A DNA stretch of 64,000 bases from positions 248,001-312,000 of the forward strand of contig NZ_WNKX01000002.1 in the NCBI RefSeq assembly GCF_009720745.1, read 5' to 3'. The notes beneath the pieces are model-generated. The model saw only the letters and a program-made list of their open reading frames with translations, was not told where the DNA came from and made no database searches. Position numbers and translations under genes: made by a program. Every line of letters begins with the position of its first letter. Within the stretch, counting starts at the first letter, position 1. Origin of the DNA: Massilia eburnea. Its GTDB lineage: Bacteria; Pseudomonadota; Gammaproteobacteria; Burkholderiales; Burkholderiaceae_D. This document shows, piece by piece, positions 48,612-57,467 of this stretch.

Positions 48612-50270
48612 ATGTCCAAGAAGATTCCCAAAGGGTCCAAAGCGCCCAAAGGCGCGCCGGCTTCGACGCATCTGGCCCCGACCAATTCGCTGATCACGCC
48701 AGCGCCAGCCGCTGCGCAACCCCTGGCGCAGCCCGTGCATGCGCCTGCGGCGGCGGCTGCCGTTGCCGCTGGTACAGCGCCACACGGCGCGCAGACCCAC
48801 CTGCCGCATGCGCCCAGCGCCCCGCTGCCGGTCCAGCTGTTCCGCAACACGCCCGATCCGTCCAGCGACCCATTCACCGCCTACTACCTGATGGTGCGCA
48901 GCGCCAGCGATTTCCTGAGTTACAACAACTTCGAGGCCTTCGTGACGGCGGTGCTGGGCACCAAGCCTCTGCCGCAAGGCCTGCCCGACTTGCCGCCGTA
49001 TGAAAAGCTGGTCTACATCGCCCACCTGTTCGTGGCCTGCCATGGCCAGTGGGTGAAGAACTGCTTCCAGAGCGGGGCCGGGCTGCAAAGCGTGACCAGC
49101 AAATTCCTGCCGCCCAACGGCACCCAGCCAATCGGCGACATGGACGAGGCCAACCGGATCTTCCATCCCTATGTGCTGGACGTCCACCAGCTCGCTGCGC
49201 AAGCAATCGAGCTGTTCGACGCCACGCCCCATGGCAGCACCAATCGCTCGCCCTCCAGCGATGCGTACACGCTGGTGCAAAAGCTGATCGAAATGAATCC
49301 GCGCGTGCCGCACCTGCCGCAAGACCAGATCGACTTATGCGCGTTCGACGGCTTCGTGCAATACAAGCTGGAAAATCCCTGCATGACGGAGCTGATCTGG
49401 AACTACTGGCTGGAAGAAGGCATGCTGGTGCAAGGCATCAACGCCATCACCCTGCGTTTCCAGAACCGGCTCTACCCCGGCGGCGACAAGCTGGCGCGCT
49501 GCAATATCTCGCACCTGCGCCCGCTGACCAACCTGCTGTGGGACTATGTGCGGCATGAGCCGGACCGCCTGTCGCTGGCACGGCGCGCCTACGAGTACGA
49601 CCACCAGTACGGCCTGCGCCTGCGCGGCAGCGCGGTGCCGAACCTGATGCCGGCCGACAGCCGCACCTCGTTCATCGAAGCCTTCCACCGCGTGCTGCAG
49701 GAAGCCTGCCGCTACTACCGCACTTCGATGGACACCACCATGCACGCCGATGCCTTCCCGATGCTGAACTGCCTGCGCGAGCTGCACCTGATCCTGGCTG
49801 AAGGCAGCGACAACCAGTACAGCGACATGCCCACCACGGCGCGCTCGGAAATGCTGCTGCAGCAGCTGATCACGGCGCGTCCGGAGATCCACGATTTCCT
49901 GGGCGGCAAACCGGGCGTGCCTTATGCCGAAGCCTGGATGCCGCATATGGACACCCTGCGCCAGATCATGGGCTGGAACGACGCTTCGATCCGCCACTAC
50001 CAGACCCTGGCCACCTGCGGCGAAATGATCCTGCTCGGCATCCGCCACCTGAACTGGTCCGACATCAAGGATTCCAGCATCGCCGCCAACTGGCTGACCG
50101 CCTGCCGTCCCGAAGTGCAGAACTATGTGCACTCCTACCGCGCGGTGACGGGCGTCGACCTGGGCGTGTTCGACACGCCGGTGGTGGCCGGCAAGGAATG
50201 GACGGTGCAGCCATCGGACCTGATCAACCGGCGCCGCCTGGCCGCGCAGCAGCCGCGCCTGACCCAATAG
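48612..50270 (+). CDS. 552-residue protein of unknown function (cluster gene 3)
   Basis: Starts at ATG 48612 behind AAGGAGC. Residues 2-15 are lysine-rich (SKKIPKGSKAPKG), residues 20-75 are Ala/Pro/His low-complexity, and the remainder is globular and rich in aromatic residues: NYWLEEGMLVQGINAITLRF (about 265-284), RRAYEYDHQYGLRL (about 318-331), DTTMHADAFPMLNCLRELHL (about 376-395), GVDLGVFDTPV near the end. I do not recognise a named domain. There is no signal peptide. Conserved-looking HxD and YDH elements could bind metal or a ligand, but no catalytic site can be assigned. Gaps of 26 and 16 bases tie it to its neighbours. Confidence 0.7.
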   Translation: MSKKIPKGSKAPKGAPASTHLAPTNSLITPAPAAAQPLAQPVHAPAAAAAVAAGTAPHGAQTHLPHAPSAPLPVQLFRNTPDPSSDPFTAYYLMVRSASDFLSYNNFEAFVTAVLGTKPLPQGLPDLPPYEKLVYIAHLFVACHGQWVKNCFQSGAGLQSVTSKFLPPNGTQPIGDMDEANRIFHPYVLDVHQLAAQAIELFDATPHGSTNRSPSSDAYTLVQKLIEMNPRVPHLPQDQIDLCAFDGFVQYKLENPCMTELIWNYWLEEGMLVQGINAITLRFQNRLYPGGDKLARCNISHLRPLTNLLWDYVRHEPDRLSLARRAYEYDHQYGLRLRGSAVPNLMPADSRTSFIEAFHRVLQEACRYYRTSMDTTMHADAFPMLNCLRELHLILAEGSDNQYSDMPTTARSEMLLQQLITARPEIHDFLGGKPGVPYAEAWMPHMDTLRQIMGWNDASIRHYQTLATCGEMILLGIRHLNWSDIKDSSIAANWLTACRPEVQNYVHSYRAVTGVDLGVFDTPVVAGKEWTVQPSDLINRRRLAAQQPRLTQ

Positions 50271-50286
50271 CCTGGAGGATGCCGCC

Positions 50287-51087
50287 ATGATGAACGGATA
50301 TCCCAGCATCGCCCAAGCCATGCAGCAGGCCGGGCCGGCCGCCGGCCAGTGCCGCTGCCAGCAAGGCTGCGTGTGCCACCCGGGCCAGCCCTGCCGCTGC
50401 AGCAGCGGCTGCACCTGCAGCCACGCCAGTGCCGCCGCACAGGCCAGCCTGCGCACGCGCAACTGGATCGCGTCGGGCGAAAACGAAATGCGGCGCCGCT
50501 CCAGCCGCGGCGTGTGGCTGCGCACCAGGGCACGCAATATGCTGCAGCAGCGGGTAGCGCGCCAGAACGACTGGACCCGCCGTACACAGTTGAATGGCGC
50601 GTTCGCGCGCCGCTTCAACTGGGGTCCGCAAATGGGGCCGGTCAGCCGCGTCATCGGCAGTCCGTATCCCCAGCCTGACAGCCGCCGCTTCATGTTTGCG
50701 CTGGCGCGCTGGCAGCAGCGGCACGGACTGCCGGTGACCGGCATCCTGAGCCCCAGCATCTGGCGCCGCCTGCTCGCCATCCTGCAGGCCTATCCGGCCG
50801 CTGGCGCCCCGATCGTGACTGGCGGCTGGCCGCAGCCCGCCGCACCATCGGCGCCGGAGCCCGACGGCTACCCGCCATACGGCGCTGATGCTGGATTCGC
50901 TGCGGACGCCGGCGGCAGCAGCGTGGGGCCGGCAGCAGCGGACGCGCCGGACGACGCAGCGATGCCGCTGCCAGGAGACCCAGGTAGCGCGGGCGAGCCG
51001 GCTGCGGACGGCAGCGAATTCGCCCCGGTCGGTTTCCGCAACCGCCGCAACTACGCGCATGCCCAACAGGCGATGGGGCAAGCATGA
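50287..51087 (+). CDS. CXC-repeat head plus peptidoglycan-binding-like domain protein (cluster gene 4)
   Basis: 266 residues from ATG 50287. Eight cysteines fall in two exact C-x-C-x3-C-x-C units (C22, C24, C28, C30 and C36, C38, C42, C44), a metallothionein-like arrangement suited to Zn, Cu or Cd. An Arg-rich region follows (RRRSSRGVWLRTRARN and so on, 69-110). Residues 134-167 resemble a PG_binding_1 module (LARWQQRHGLPVTGILSPSIWRRL pattern, residues 140-163). The C-terminal third is Ala/Pro/Asp-rich low complexity. No signal peptide is seen, which is odd for a cell-wall binder. Its last 4 bases overlap the amidohydrolase start (ATGA). Confidence 0.72.
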   Translation: MMNGYPSIAQAMQQAGPAAGQCRCQQGCVCHPGQPCRCSSGCTCSHASAAAQASLRTRNWIASGENEMRRRSSRGVWLRTRARNMLQQRVARQNDWTRRTQLNGAFARRFNWGPQMGPVSRVIGSPYPQPDSRRFMFALARWQQRHGLPVTGILSPSIWRRLLAILQAYPAAGAPIVTGGWPQPAAPSAPEPDGYPPYGADAGFAADAGGSSVGPAAADAPDDAAMPLPGDPGSAGEPAADGSEFAPVGFRNRRNYAHAQQAMGQA

Positions 51088-51875
51088 TCATCGACGCCCA
51101 CTGCCACGCCGGGCCGGGCGACGGCTTCACCGGCCCCTGGGACACTTGCGCCCCGCTCGATGACTATCTGGCCAGGGCGCAACGTGCAGGCATCGCGCAC
51201 ACGATGATCTGGGCCGCCTTCCACAGCGACTACGCCGTCGCCAACGAAGCCGTCGCCGCCATCGTCAAGCGCGATCCCGCCCGCTACAGCGCCCTCGCCT
51301 TCGTGCACGCCGCCCGCGACCGTGGCCGCATTGGCGCCATGGTCGAACGGGCGGTGCGCATGCACGGCTTCCGCGGTATCAAATGCCATCGCGCCGATGC
51401 CCGCATCACGCGCGAGATTTGCGACGTCGCCGCACACCTGAAGGTGCCGATCCTGTATGACGTGCTCGGCGAAGTGGAATCCGTGTCGCTGTTTGCGCCC
51501 GCCTACGGCAGCGTCAACTTCATCATTCCGCATATGGGCAGCTACGCCGACGATTGGCGCCACCAGCGCAACCTGATCGATATCCTGGTGCGCTATCCCA
51601 ACGTGTACACCGACACCGCCGGCGTGCGCAATTTCGACAACCTGGTGGAAGCGGTGCAGCGCGCCGGTGCGCACAAGGTGCTGTTCGGTTCCGACGGCCC
51701 ATGGATACACCCCGGCGTGGAGCTGGCCAAGGTAAAGGAAATGATCGTGGAACTGAAACTGGATGACCGGCGCGCCGCGCAACTGCTGGGCCGCAATGCC
51801 GCAGCCCTGTTCCGCCTCAGTGCAAATCCGGCCCGCGCGCGGCAGCCTTTCGAAGGTGTAAAGCACGCGGCGTAA
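51084..51875 (+). CDS. amidohydrolase family protein (PF04909-like, cluster gene 5)
   Basis: 263 residues. The N-terminal MIIDAHCHAGPGDG carries the H-x-H metal motif (residues 6-8), IIPHMGSY (about 153-160) supplies a further histidine, and VLFGSDGPWIH (about 200-210) the catalytic aspartate. This is the amidohydrolase-2 TIM barrel, which usually hydrolyses C-N bonds or decarboxylates aromatic acids. The substrate is unknown. No signal peptide; cytoplasmic. It is translationally coupled to the Cys-rich protein. Its last 59 bases overlap the end of the convergent sigma-54 activator gene. Confidence 0.85.
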   Translation: MIIDAHCHAGPGDGFTGPWDTCAPLDDYLARAQRAGIAHTMIWAAFHSDYAVANEAVAAIVKRDPARYSALAFVHAARDRGRIGAMVERAVRMHGFRGIKCHRADARITREICDVAAHLKVPILYDVLGEVESVSLFAPAYGSVNFIIPHMGSYADDWRHQRNLIDILVRYPNVYTDTAGVRNFDNLVEAVQRAGAHKVLFGSDGPWIHPGVELAKVKEMIVELKLDDRRAAQLLGRNAAALFRLSANPARARQPFEGVKHAA

Positions 51876-53181
51876 CTCCCAGCCAGCTGGCTGCGGCGGT
51901 GATGGACTCGGACTCCTCCAGCGCCAGCCGCACTGCCGCAGCCTCCACCATGCGGCCCAGTTCTTTCAGCCCCACGTTTTCGCGCAGTGCCGCGCGCACG
52001 AAGTCATCGACATAGGCAGCGTGCCATAGCGGCGCTTCCGCCTGCGCCGCTGCGCCGTCCGCGCCCCACGCCTGGATCTCTTCATCCGGCAGGCAAGCCA
52101 GCGACAGCGGGCCTGCGCCCGCATAGCGGCGCATGCAAGCCAGCACCAGCTGGTACAGCTCACGCACATTGCCACTGTAGTGTCGTGCCGCAAGATAGTC
52201 GAGCAAGCTGGGCGAAGCAGCAGGCGCATCGCCGCCGCCGGCATGAGCGATGAAGTGCCTTACCAGCGAAGGAATGTCAGAACGCCGCTGAGCCAGTGAC
52301 GGCGTGCGGCAAGTCATTGCCGCGATGCGGTAATACAGGTCGGCACGGAAGCGTCCTTCCGCCACCTCAGCCATCAGATCCCGGTTGGTTGCGCACACCA
52401 GGCGGAAACTGGCGCGCTGCCACTGCGTGCTGCCGACGCGCCGGTATGCCTTCTCCTGCAGGACACGCAGGAACTGGGCTTGTAATTCCAGCGGCAGCTC
52501 GCCCACTTCATCGAGGAACAAAGTGCCGCCATCGGCACAGGCGATGGCGCCATCGCGCGCGCTGCTGGCGCCGGTGAAGGCCCCCCTTTCATGACCAAAC
52601 AATTCACTGCCGGCGATATCACGCGACAAGGTCGTGCAATCGACCACCACCAGCTCATGCTGCCGCGCCTGGGGGTCGAGCGAATGCAGCATGCGCGCCA
52701 GAAGCTCCTTGCCGGTGCCGGTCTGTCCCGTCAGCAAGACGGCAGCAGAACTGAATAGCGCACACTCCGCGATGGTGCGTAAAGCCCCCACCCACGCCGC
52801 GCTGCCGCCGATCAGGTTATCTGCCACCAGCGGCAGGCATAAAGCCGCATCAACCTGCTCCCAGCGCTGCAAACGGCTGCGGATGACCTCCAACGCTTGC
52901 GCCGATTCTTCAATGACATCACCGATGCCCATTGCCACCAACGCGCGTTCCACGCCGGGGCATGGCGATCGATGAAACAGCAAAGTACGGCAGGGAGGAA
53001 GCACCTCATCGCCCATCAGCGCAAGCTGGATGCGATGCAGCGCTTCATGATCGAGGCTATCCGCCACCAGGATCTTGCTGGACCAGGGCTGGCACTTGGG
53101 CGGCACCTCCAGTTCGCGCAGCAAGATACGCCGCAAGTCCTCGGCAGAGTTTTGCAACGCAACGATATAAGGAGCCGCCAT
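51817..53181 (-). CDS. sigma-54-dependent transcriptional activator (bEBP)
   Basis: 454 residues from ATG 53181; an in-frame start at 53250 lacks a ribosome site. Residues 1-120 are a variable domain without the receiver aspartate pattern. The AAA+ domain has Walker A GQTGTGKE (152-159), the sigma-54-contacting loop GAFTGA (200-205), Walker B GGTLFLDEVGEL and RFRADLYYRI. The C-terminus has a short HTH-like segment (ESITAAASWLGVTPRALHLRK) like Fis-type activator HTHs. It therefore remodels sigma-54 holoenzyme at -24/-12 promoters. Its location at the tail of the 46271-51875 cluster, and the paired palindromes plus sigma-54 box ahead of that cluster, make the cluster its likely target. The signal is unknown. 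Confidence 0.9.
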   Translation of the reverse strand: MAAPYIVALQNSAEDLRRILLRELEVPPKCQPWSSKILVADSLDHEALHRIQLALMGDEVLPPCRTLLFHRSPCPGVERALVAMGIGDVIEESAQALEVIRSRLQRWEQVDAALCLPLVADNLIGGSAAWVGALRTIAECALFSSAAVLLTGQTGTGKELLARMLHSLDPQARQHELVVVDCTTLSRDIAGSELFGHERGAFTGASSARDGAIACADGGTLFLDEVGELPLELQAQFLRVLQEKAYRRVGSTQWQRASFRLVCATNRDLMAEVAEGRFRADLYYRIAAMTCRTPSLAQRRSDIPSLVRHFIAHAGGGDAPAASPSLLDYLAARHYSGNVRELYQLVLACMRRYAGAGPLSLACLPDEEIQAWGADGAAAQAEAPLWHAAYVDDFVRAALRENVGLKELGRMVEAAAVRLALEESESITAAASWLGVTPRALHLRKAAARGPDLH

Positions 53182-53337
53182 CTGCACCCCGCGCCGTTGA
53201 TTGAGCTGCGAGGGAACAGTGTAACAAGCGGTGACATGTTTGACGATCACGGATTGTCACGTGCGCGCACTCATGCATTTCTCCAGTTGCCGTTACTGCC
53301 GACTAGTAGTATATGCGGCGCCATATGCGCGCCAGTC

Positions 53338-54972
53338 TCATTGCGCCTGTGGCGAAGAGCCCTTGTAGCTATTCTCGCGGAATCCGGTGGCGGCAAACCA
53401 GCGCTCGACCAGTGCCGCCGCCTTGCCGTCTGCCCGCGTGCCGGCTGGATAGCCGTGGAAGCTATTCTCACGCCACACCATGGCGGTGTAGCTGCCTTCC
53501 TTGTTTTTCGTGCGGTACATCACGCCCTGGTTGCTGGTGTTGACGAACTGGTTGCCATGCAGTTCAACGGCATTCGGGCTTTTGAAATCGGCGTTCTCGA
53601 TCAGCGGCGTAGCGCCGTGGGCGACAATCAGGTTGTCCTTCACCAGCGCCGTATCGACACCGGCCATCATGATCGCGCGCCGCCCGTCGTTGACGCTCAG
53701 GTTCGATTCGACCAGGACGCCTTCCGTTGTAGCGCGGTTGCCCAATCCGTCGCGGCCGCAGGCGCAGAACAGCATCATGCCGCCAGCGTTGTCGTGGCTA
53801 TAGTTCGCATGGAAACGCGTATTGCGCGTGCCCATGTCGGCATCGAACGCCATCCCGTCACCGGGCTCGATTTCTTCGCGGTGGCGCACACCGTACACTT
53901 CGTTGTACTCGAACAGCGCGTCATCTGTGTTGATTGCCCAGGCGCCAGCACTGTTGCCGGGAGCACGCATCCAGATGTCGTACAGCAGGTTGGCCACCAC
54001 CTTGGGTGCCACGGCAGTGCGCACGATCAATCCGTCGCCGCCGATATTGTGGATTTTGTTGTGGCGGATCGCGATACCTGTCGACGGGAAGAAATCGCTG
54101 GCGGCCTGCGTGCCCGCCGCCTTCATGTAATCAGCATTGCCTTTGTACGGCGCGAAGTCGCCGCAGGGCGCGCCACGTTGGCGGCACATCCACGCCGAAC
54201 GGTTGGAGACGCCGATTCCGTCTACTTGATAGATCTCGCTGTTTTCGATGACGACATCGTCAAAGCTGGTCTTCTTCTGCTTGCTGCCCGGACGTTCCAG
54301 CAGGCGCGTCACGGTGAACAGGATGCCGCCGGTTTCTTTATAGGCCAGCTCCCGGCCCGGCGCATCCTGCAGGTAGCCGCGTACGTGGTGCACATAAACG
54401 TCGTTGATGCGGTAATGATGGCCGACGCCAAAATCCTCCAGTTGCACCAGCAAGCCGACGCGGCCCGCTTCCGCCAAGCCGTCGTTGCTCAGCTCAAGGC
54501 TGTTGATTTCCCAATGCTCAGAATTCATAAGGTGCAGTGCTGCTGGTCGAACCACACCATCGTCGGCTTTGCATAGCGAATGATAAGGACTGATGCCGTT
54601 TGCTGTCTTGTGTGCTTCCGTCTGGGATTGATCGGGGTCGGATTGCGCGGCGCTGCAGCCGGCAGCAATGATTGGCCGACCCAGCGAGAGGTCACCATAG
54701 GCATCGACCACGATAGGCGCGCCGGGTTTGCCCGAACTGCCAGCCGGCGGCTTGAAGCTGCCGTGGCATGTCATGCCGCGCTTGAACAGCACGCGCGTGC
54801 CAGGCATCAGCCGCATTGCATTCAGTTGCTCCAGCCGGTTCAACGGCCGCTGCAGGCTGCCATCAGCATTGGCCACCTGCGAGGAACAATCGACATGCAA
54901 AGTCTGCGCTGCCAGCGCATCGGCACGCCAGCCTGCCATGATCAACGCCACTGCAAATACCACATGCCTCAT
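53338..54972 (-). CDS. secreted right-handed parallel beta-helix protein
   Basis: 544 residues. Sec signal peptide MRHVVFAVALIMAGWRADALAAQ. The rest shows repeating short strands separated by Asn/His turns (IRHNKIHNIGGDGLIV, FEYNEVYGV, VLVESNLSVND, LVKDNLIVAHG), the pattern of right-handed beta-helix repeats found in pectate lyases, alginate epimerases and similar polysaccharide-active proteins. Several cysteines (FCACGRDG) may form disulfides. The catalytic residues of any one family cannot be identified, so a polysaccharide lyase or a binding role is possible. Monocistronic; a perfect GATAACGTTATC palindrome lies 19 bases upstream of the ATG. Confidence 0.8.
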   Translation of the reverse strand: MRHVVFAVALIMAGWRADALAAQTLHVDCSSQVANADGSLQRPLNRLEQLNAMRLMPGTRVLFKRGMTCHGSFKPPAGSSGKPGAPIVVDAYGDLSLGRPIIAAGCSAAQSDPDQSQTEAHKTANGISPYHSLCKADDGVVRPAALHLMNSEHWEINSLELSNDGLAEAGRVGLLVQLEDFGVGHHYRINDVYVHHVRGYLQDAPGRELAYKETGGILFTVTRLLERPGSKQKKTSFDDVVIENSEIYQVDGIGVSNRSAWMCRQRGAPCGDFAPYKGNADYMKAAGTQAASDFFPSTGIAIRHNKIHNIGGDGLIVRTAVAPKVVANLLYDIWMRAPGNSAGAWAINTDDALFEYNEVYGVRHREEIEPGDGMAFDADMGTRNTRFHANYSHDNAGGMMLFCACGRDGLGNRATTEGVLVESNLSVNDGRRAIMMAGVDTALVKDNLIVAHGATPLIENADFKSPNAVELHGNQFVNTSNQGVMYRTKNKEGSYTAMVWRENSFHGYPAGTRADGKAAALVERWFAATGFRENSYKGSSPQAQ

Positions 54973-54990
54973 CGCTGCCCCGCTGATTAT

Positions 54991-55002
54991 GATAACGTTA
55001 TC
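54991..55002. promoter_or_regulatory. perfect palindrome, LacI/GalR-type operator candidate
   Basis: GATAACGTTATC is fully self-complementary with a central CG and lies between the beta-helix gene and the MmcQ/YjbR gene. A weaker relative (AACAACGTTATTAT, 55034-55047) overlaps the start of the latter. It resembles the site at 31164-31175 in 10 of 12 positions, suggesting a common carbohydrate repressor. Confidence 0.45.
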
Positions 55003-55053
55003 TCAAGTCTAGCCCCAAATGCAGGGCAAGGTCAACAACGTTATTATTCCCGA

Positions 55054-55419
55054 ATGAACACCACCCAGTTGAAAACGCATTGCGGCGGACTGCCCGGCGC
55101 ACACAGCCACCTGCATGCGCCGCCGGTCAACGTGCTGAGCTACAAGGTCGGCGAAAAAACATTCGCCTACTTTAAGACCAGTGAGCCGGAGCAATGGCGT
55201 TTCAGCTTCCGCGCCTCGCCCGACCGCTTCCTCGAACTGACCGGCATGCCGGGCGTGAAGCCTGCACGTTATATGGGGCGCTACCACTGGGTCACCATCG
55301 TCGATGTGCGGCGCTTCCCGGCCGACTACCTGGTCGAACTGGTGCAATGGTCCTACGACAAGGCCCTCTCTTCCCTATCGAAAGTAAAACAGCGCGAGGC
55401 CCTTGGCATGCCCTTGTGA
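55054..55419 (+). CDS. MmcQ/YjbR family protein
   Basis: 121 residues from ATG 55054, the usual size for the family. YKVGEKTFAYFKTSEPEQW (pattern about residues 31-49) and PARYMGRYHWVTIVDVRRFP (about 70-89) correspond to the YjbR double-wing fold, a CyaY-like DNA-binding candidate of uncertain function. The C-terminal WSYDKALSSLSKVKQR matches the family's last helix. It has no operon partner; the short-peptide locus follows in the same direction. Confidence 0.85.
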   Translation: MNTTQLKTHCGGLPGAHSHLHAPPVNVLSYKVGEKTFAYFKTSEPEQWRFSFRASPDRFLELTGMPGVKPARYMGRYHWVTIVDVRRFPADYLVELVQWSYDKALSSLSKVKQREALGMPL

Positions 55420-55490
55420 AATGGTGCGGATGGGCTATAACTTAAGCCTGGATTCCCGCTTCCCCGCCACCTCCAACAAGGAGCGCCATC

Positions 55491-55648
55491 ATGAAGAGCA
55501 AGGCATTAGCGGTATTCGCGGTGTCCACCCTGCTGTGCTGGAAGCGGCCGGCAAGAAACACGTCAGCGGCTGCGCTGCCGGCGCCGAATGCACCTTCTTC
55601 ATGACCTCCGAAGGCAAGTTCGACCTGATCGGCGATTCGAAGAAGTAG
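55491..55648 (+). pseudogene. small secreted peptide gene, apparently frameshifted
   Basis: The ATG at 55491 (AAGGAG 6-11 bases upstream) opens a signal-peptide-like start MKSKALAVFAVSTLLC, but that frame ends at 55602-55604 after 37 residues. A different frame continues with EAAGKKHVSGCAAGAECTFF then MTSEGKFDLIGDSKK to a TAG at 55646-55648, a sensible mature peptide with two cysteines. The two halves join if one base is lost or two gained near 55535-55560. A terminator follows 7 bases later, so the locus is transcribed as a unit. Either a recent frameshift or a sequence error separates the halves. Confidence 0.5.
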
Positions 55649-55655
55649 CATCGCA

Positions 55656-55694
55656 AAATGTCCACCTTGGGATCAGGAACCAGGGTGGGCATTT
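55656..55694 (+). terminator. hairpin terminator after the small secreted peptide locus
   Basis: AAATGTCCACCTTGG (55656-55670) pairs with CCAGGGTGGGCATTT (55680-55694) at 13 of 15 positions (one G-U possible) across a 9-base loop, followed by CTCATCT. The T-run is short, so efficiency may be moderate. Confidence 0.55.
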
Positions 55695-55833
55695 CTCATC
55701 TAAGTCGCAGATTCGCGACGAACAATCCCCCGAAGTGACAAAGCGCGCCTTTTGCGGCTGGGCTAATGCTGTAGCTTTATCGGGCTGCACTGTTTTCACC
55801 GTCTGACCACCTACCAACAAGAAAGGCAAGACC

Positions 55834-57384
55834 ATGAAGAAAACAGCATTCCACCCGCTGCGCAAGCTCGCCCTGGCCGGCAATCCAAATCGACCGCTGC
55901 TCGGGGCCAAGACTTACACTCCTCCGCTCATCGCCTATCTGGAAGAACATGGCATCAGCCCCGCCGCATTCCAGGCACTGACAAAGAAGCTGAATGGCCA
56001 GGTCGTCACGCCGTTCGATCCACCTTATGCCAGCGGGCGCATGGACAGCGACAACGCCTTCAACCGTTATCCGCTGATGATCGTCTACTGCACCGGCAGC
56101 GCCGACGTGGTCGAGGCCGTCAAGTTCTGCAGCGAGCAGAACCTCGCGGTTTGCATGCGCGCCGGCGGACACAGCACCGAAGGCTACTCGGTACTCGATG
56201 GCCGCGTGCTGATCGATGTTTCCAACATCAAAGGCATCTTCGTCGACGAGGTAGGCATGACTTCCACCGTCGGCGCGGGCGTGACCTGGGGCGAGTACAA
56301 CCAGGAGCTGAATGCATACGGCCTGCACAATCCGGGCGGCAGCTGCAACTCGGTCGGCATGGCCGGCTATACGATGGGCGGCGGATACGGCTACACCAGC
56401 ATGCGCTGGGGTATCGCCTGCGACAGCTTGCTCGAGGTGCGCATGGTGACGGCCACTGGCGAAATCGTGACCGCCAACGCCAAGTCGCATCCCGAGCTGC
56501 TGTGGGCGCACCAAGGCGGCACTGGCGGCAACTTCGGCATCGTGGTCGGCATGAAGTACAAGCTGGAGAAGCTGAAGGATGTCTGGCCCATCCAGGTCAA
56601 CTGGCCGATCGATGACGCTGCAAAAGTTTTGAAGACCTGGCAGGACAAGATGACCAAGACGCTGCAGGATTTGGACCTCGGCCTGCTCGGCTTCCTCGCC
56701 ATCGAAGAGGTGCCGGGCAAGGCGCCAGGCGGCGAAAGCTGCACCATCAACCGCCCCTACTTCTGCATCCGCGGCATCTATTCCGGCGCCAGCAAGGATG
56801 CGGCGCAGGCGGCCATGCAACCGCTGCTCGACATTGGCACGCCAAGCTTCCCGGCAGGCCCGCTGTGGCAGCACCAGATTCCCTACGCGGCCGCCAACGA
56901 GCATTTGCTCGATAACGTTGAGGGCATCATCCCCGACACCATCAAGGAAACCAAGCGCTGCGCCTACATCGAACGCGCCCTGAGCGAGCAGGAATTCCAG
57001 AAGATGGTCGACTACTTCAAGACCAGCCCGAATCCCTACAACATCGTTTCGATGGAACCCTACGGCGGCGCGATCAACAAGGTCGCGCCGCACGAAACCG
57101 CCTTCGTGCATCGCAACGCCTACTTCGACATCTTCACCGATTCGTTCTGGATGCAGGACAGCGAAAAGGCAGAAGCCTTCCGCTGGCTGAAAGACTATTA
57201 CGAATCGCCGGACATGAAAGGCCTGTGGTCCAACCGCTACTACCAGAACTATGTGAACGCAGAATACAAGGACTGGCAGCACGGCTACTTCGGCGAAAAC
57301 TACGACGAGCTGCAGCAGGTGAAAGCGCAATGGGATCCGGATAACCGCTTCCGCTACCCACAAAGCATTGAGCCCGCGAAATAA
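55834..57384 (+). CDS. FAD-dependent oxidoreductase, berberine bridge enzyme type
   Basis: 516 residues. The FAD_binding_4 (VAO) domain spans residues about 78-250: MRAGGHSTEGYS holds H113, and PGGSCNSVGMAGYTMGGGYG holds C171, the two residues that bind FAD in the bicovalent enzymes of the berberine bridge/oligosaccharide oxidase type. The C-terminal BBE domain ends with NRFRYPQSIEP. Such enzymes oxidise alcohols, sugars or alkaloid-like substrates with O2. The N-terminus (MKKTAFHPLRKLALAGN) has no clear signal peptide. The next gene begins within 84 bases downstream in the same direction. Confidence 0.9.
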   Translation: MKKTAFHPLRKLALAGNPNRPLLGAKTYTPPLIAYLEEHGISPAAFQALTKKLNGQVVTPFDPPYASGRMDSDNAFNRYPLMIVYCTGSADVVEAVKFCSEQNLAVCMRAGGHSTEGYSVLDGRVLIDVSNIKGIFVDEVGMTSTVGAGVTWGEYNQELNAYGLHNPGGSCNSVGMAGYTMGGGYGYTSMRWGIACDSLLEVRMVTATGEIVTANAKSHPELLWAHQGGTGGNFGIVVGMKYKLEKLKDVWPIQVNWPIDDAAKVLKTWQDKMTKTLQDLDLGLLGFLAIEEVPGKAPGGESCTINRPYFCIRGIYSGASKDAAQAAMQPLLDIGTPSFPAGPLWQHQIPYAAANEHLLDNVEGIIPDTIKETKRCAYIERALSEQEFQKMVDYFKTSPNPYNIVSMEPYGGAINKVAPHETAFVHRNAYFDIFTDSFWMQDSEKAEAFRWLKDYYESPDMKGLWSNRYYQNYVNAEYKDWQHGYFGENYDELQQVKAQWDPDNRFRYPQSIEPAK

Positions 57385-57467
57385 CGGTGACAATGAGTGA
57401 GTTTCCTTCCTGCTGCAGGGCCTATACTCGATTGAATATGGCCCCGCCAGCATGGAAGGAGACTTTC

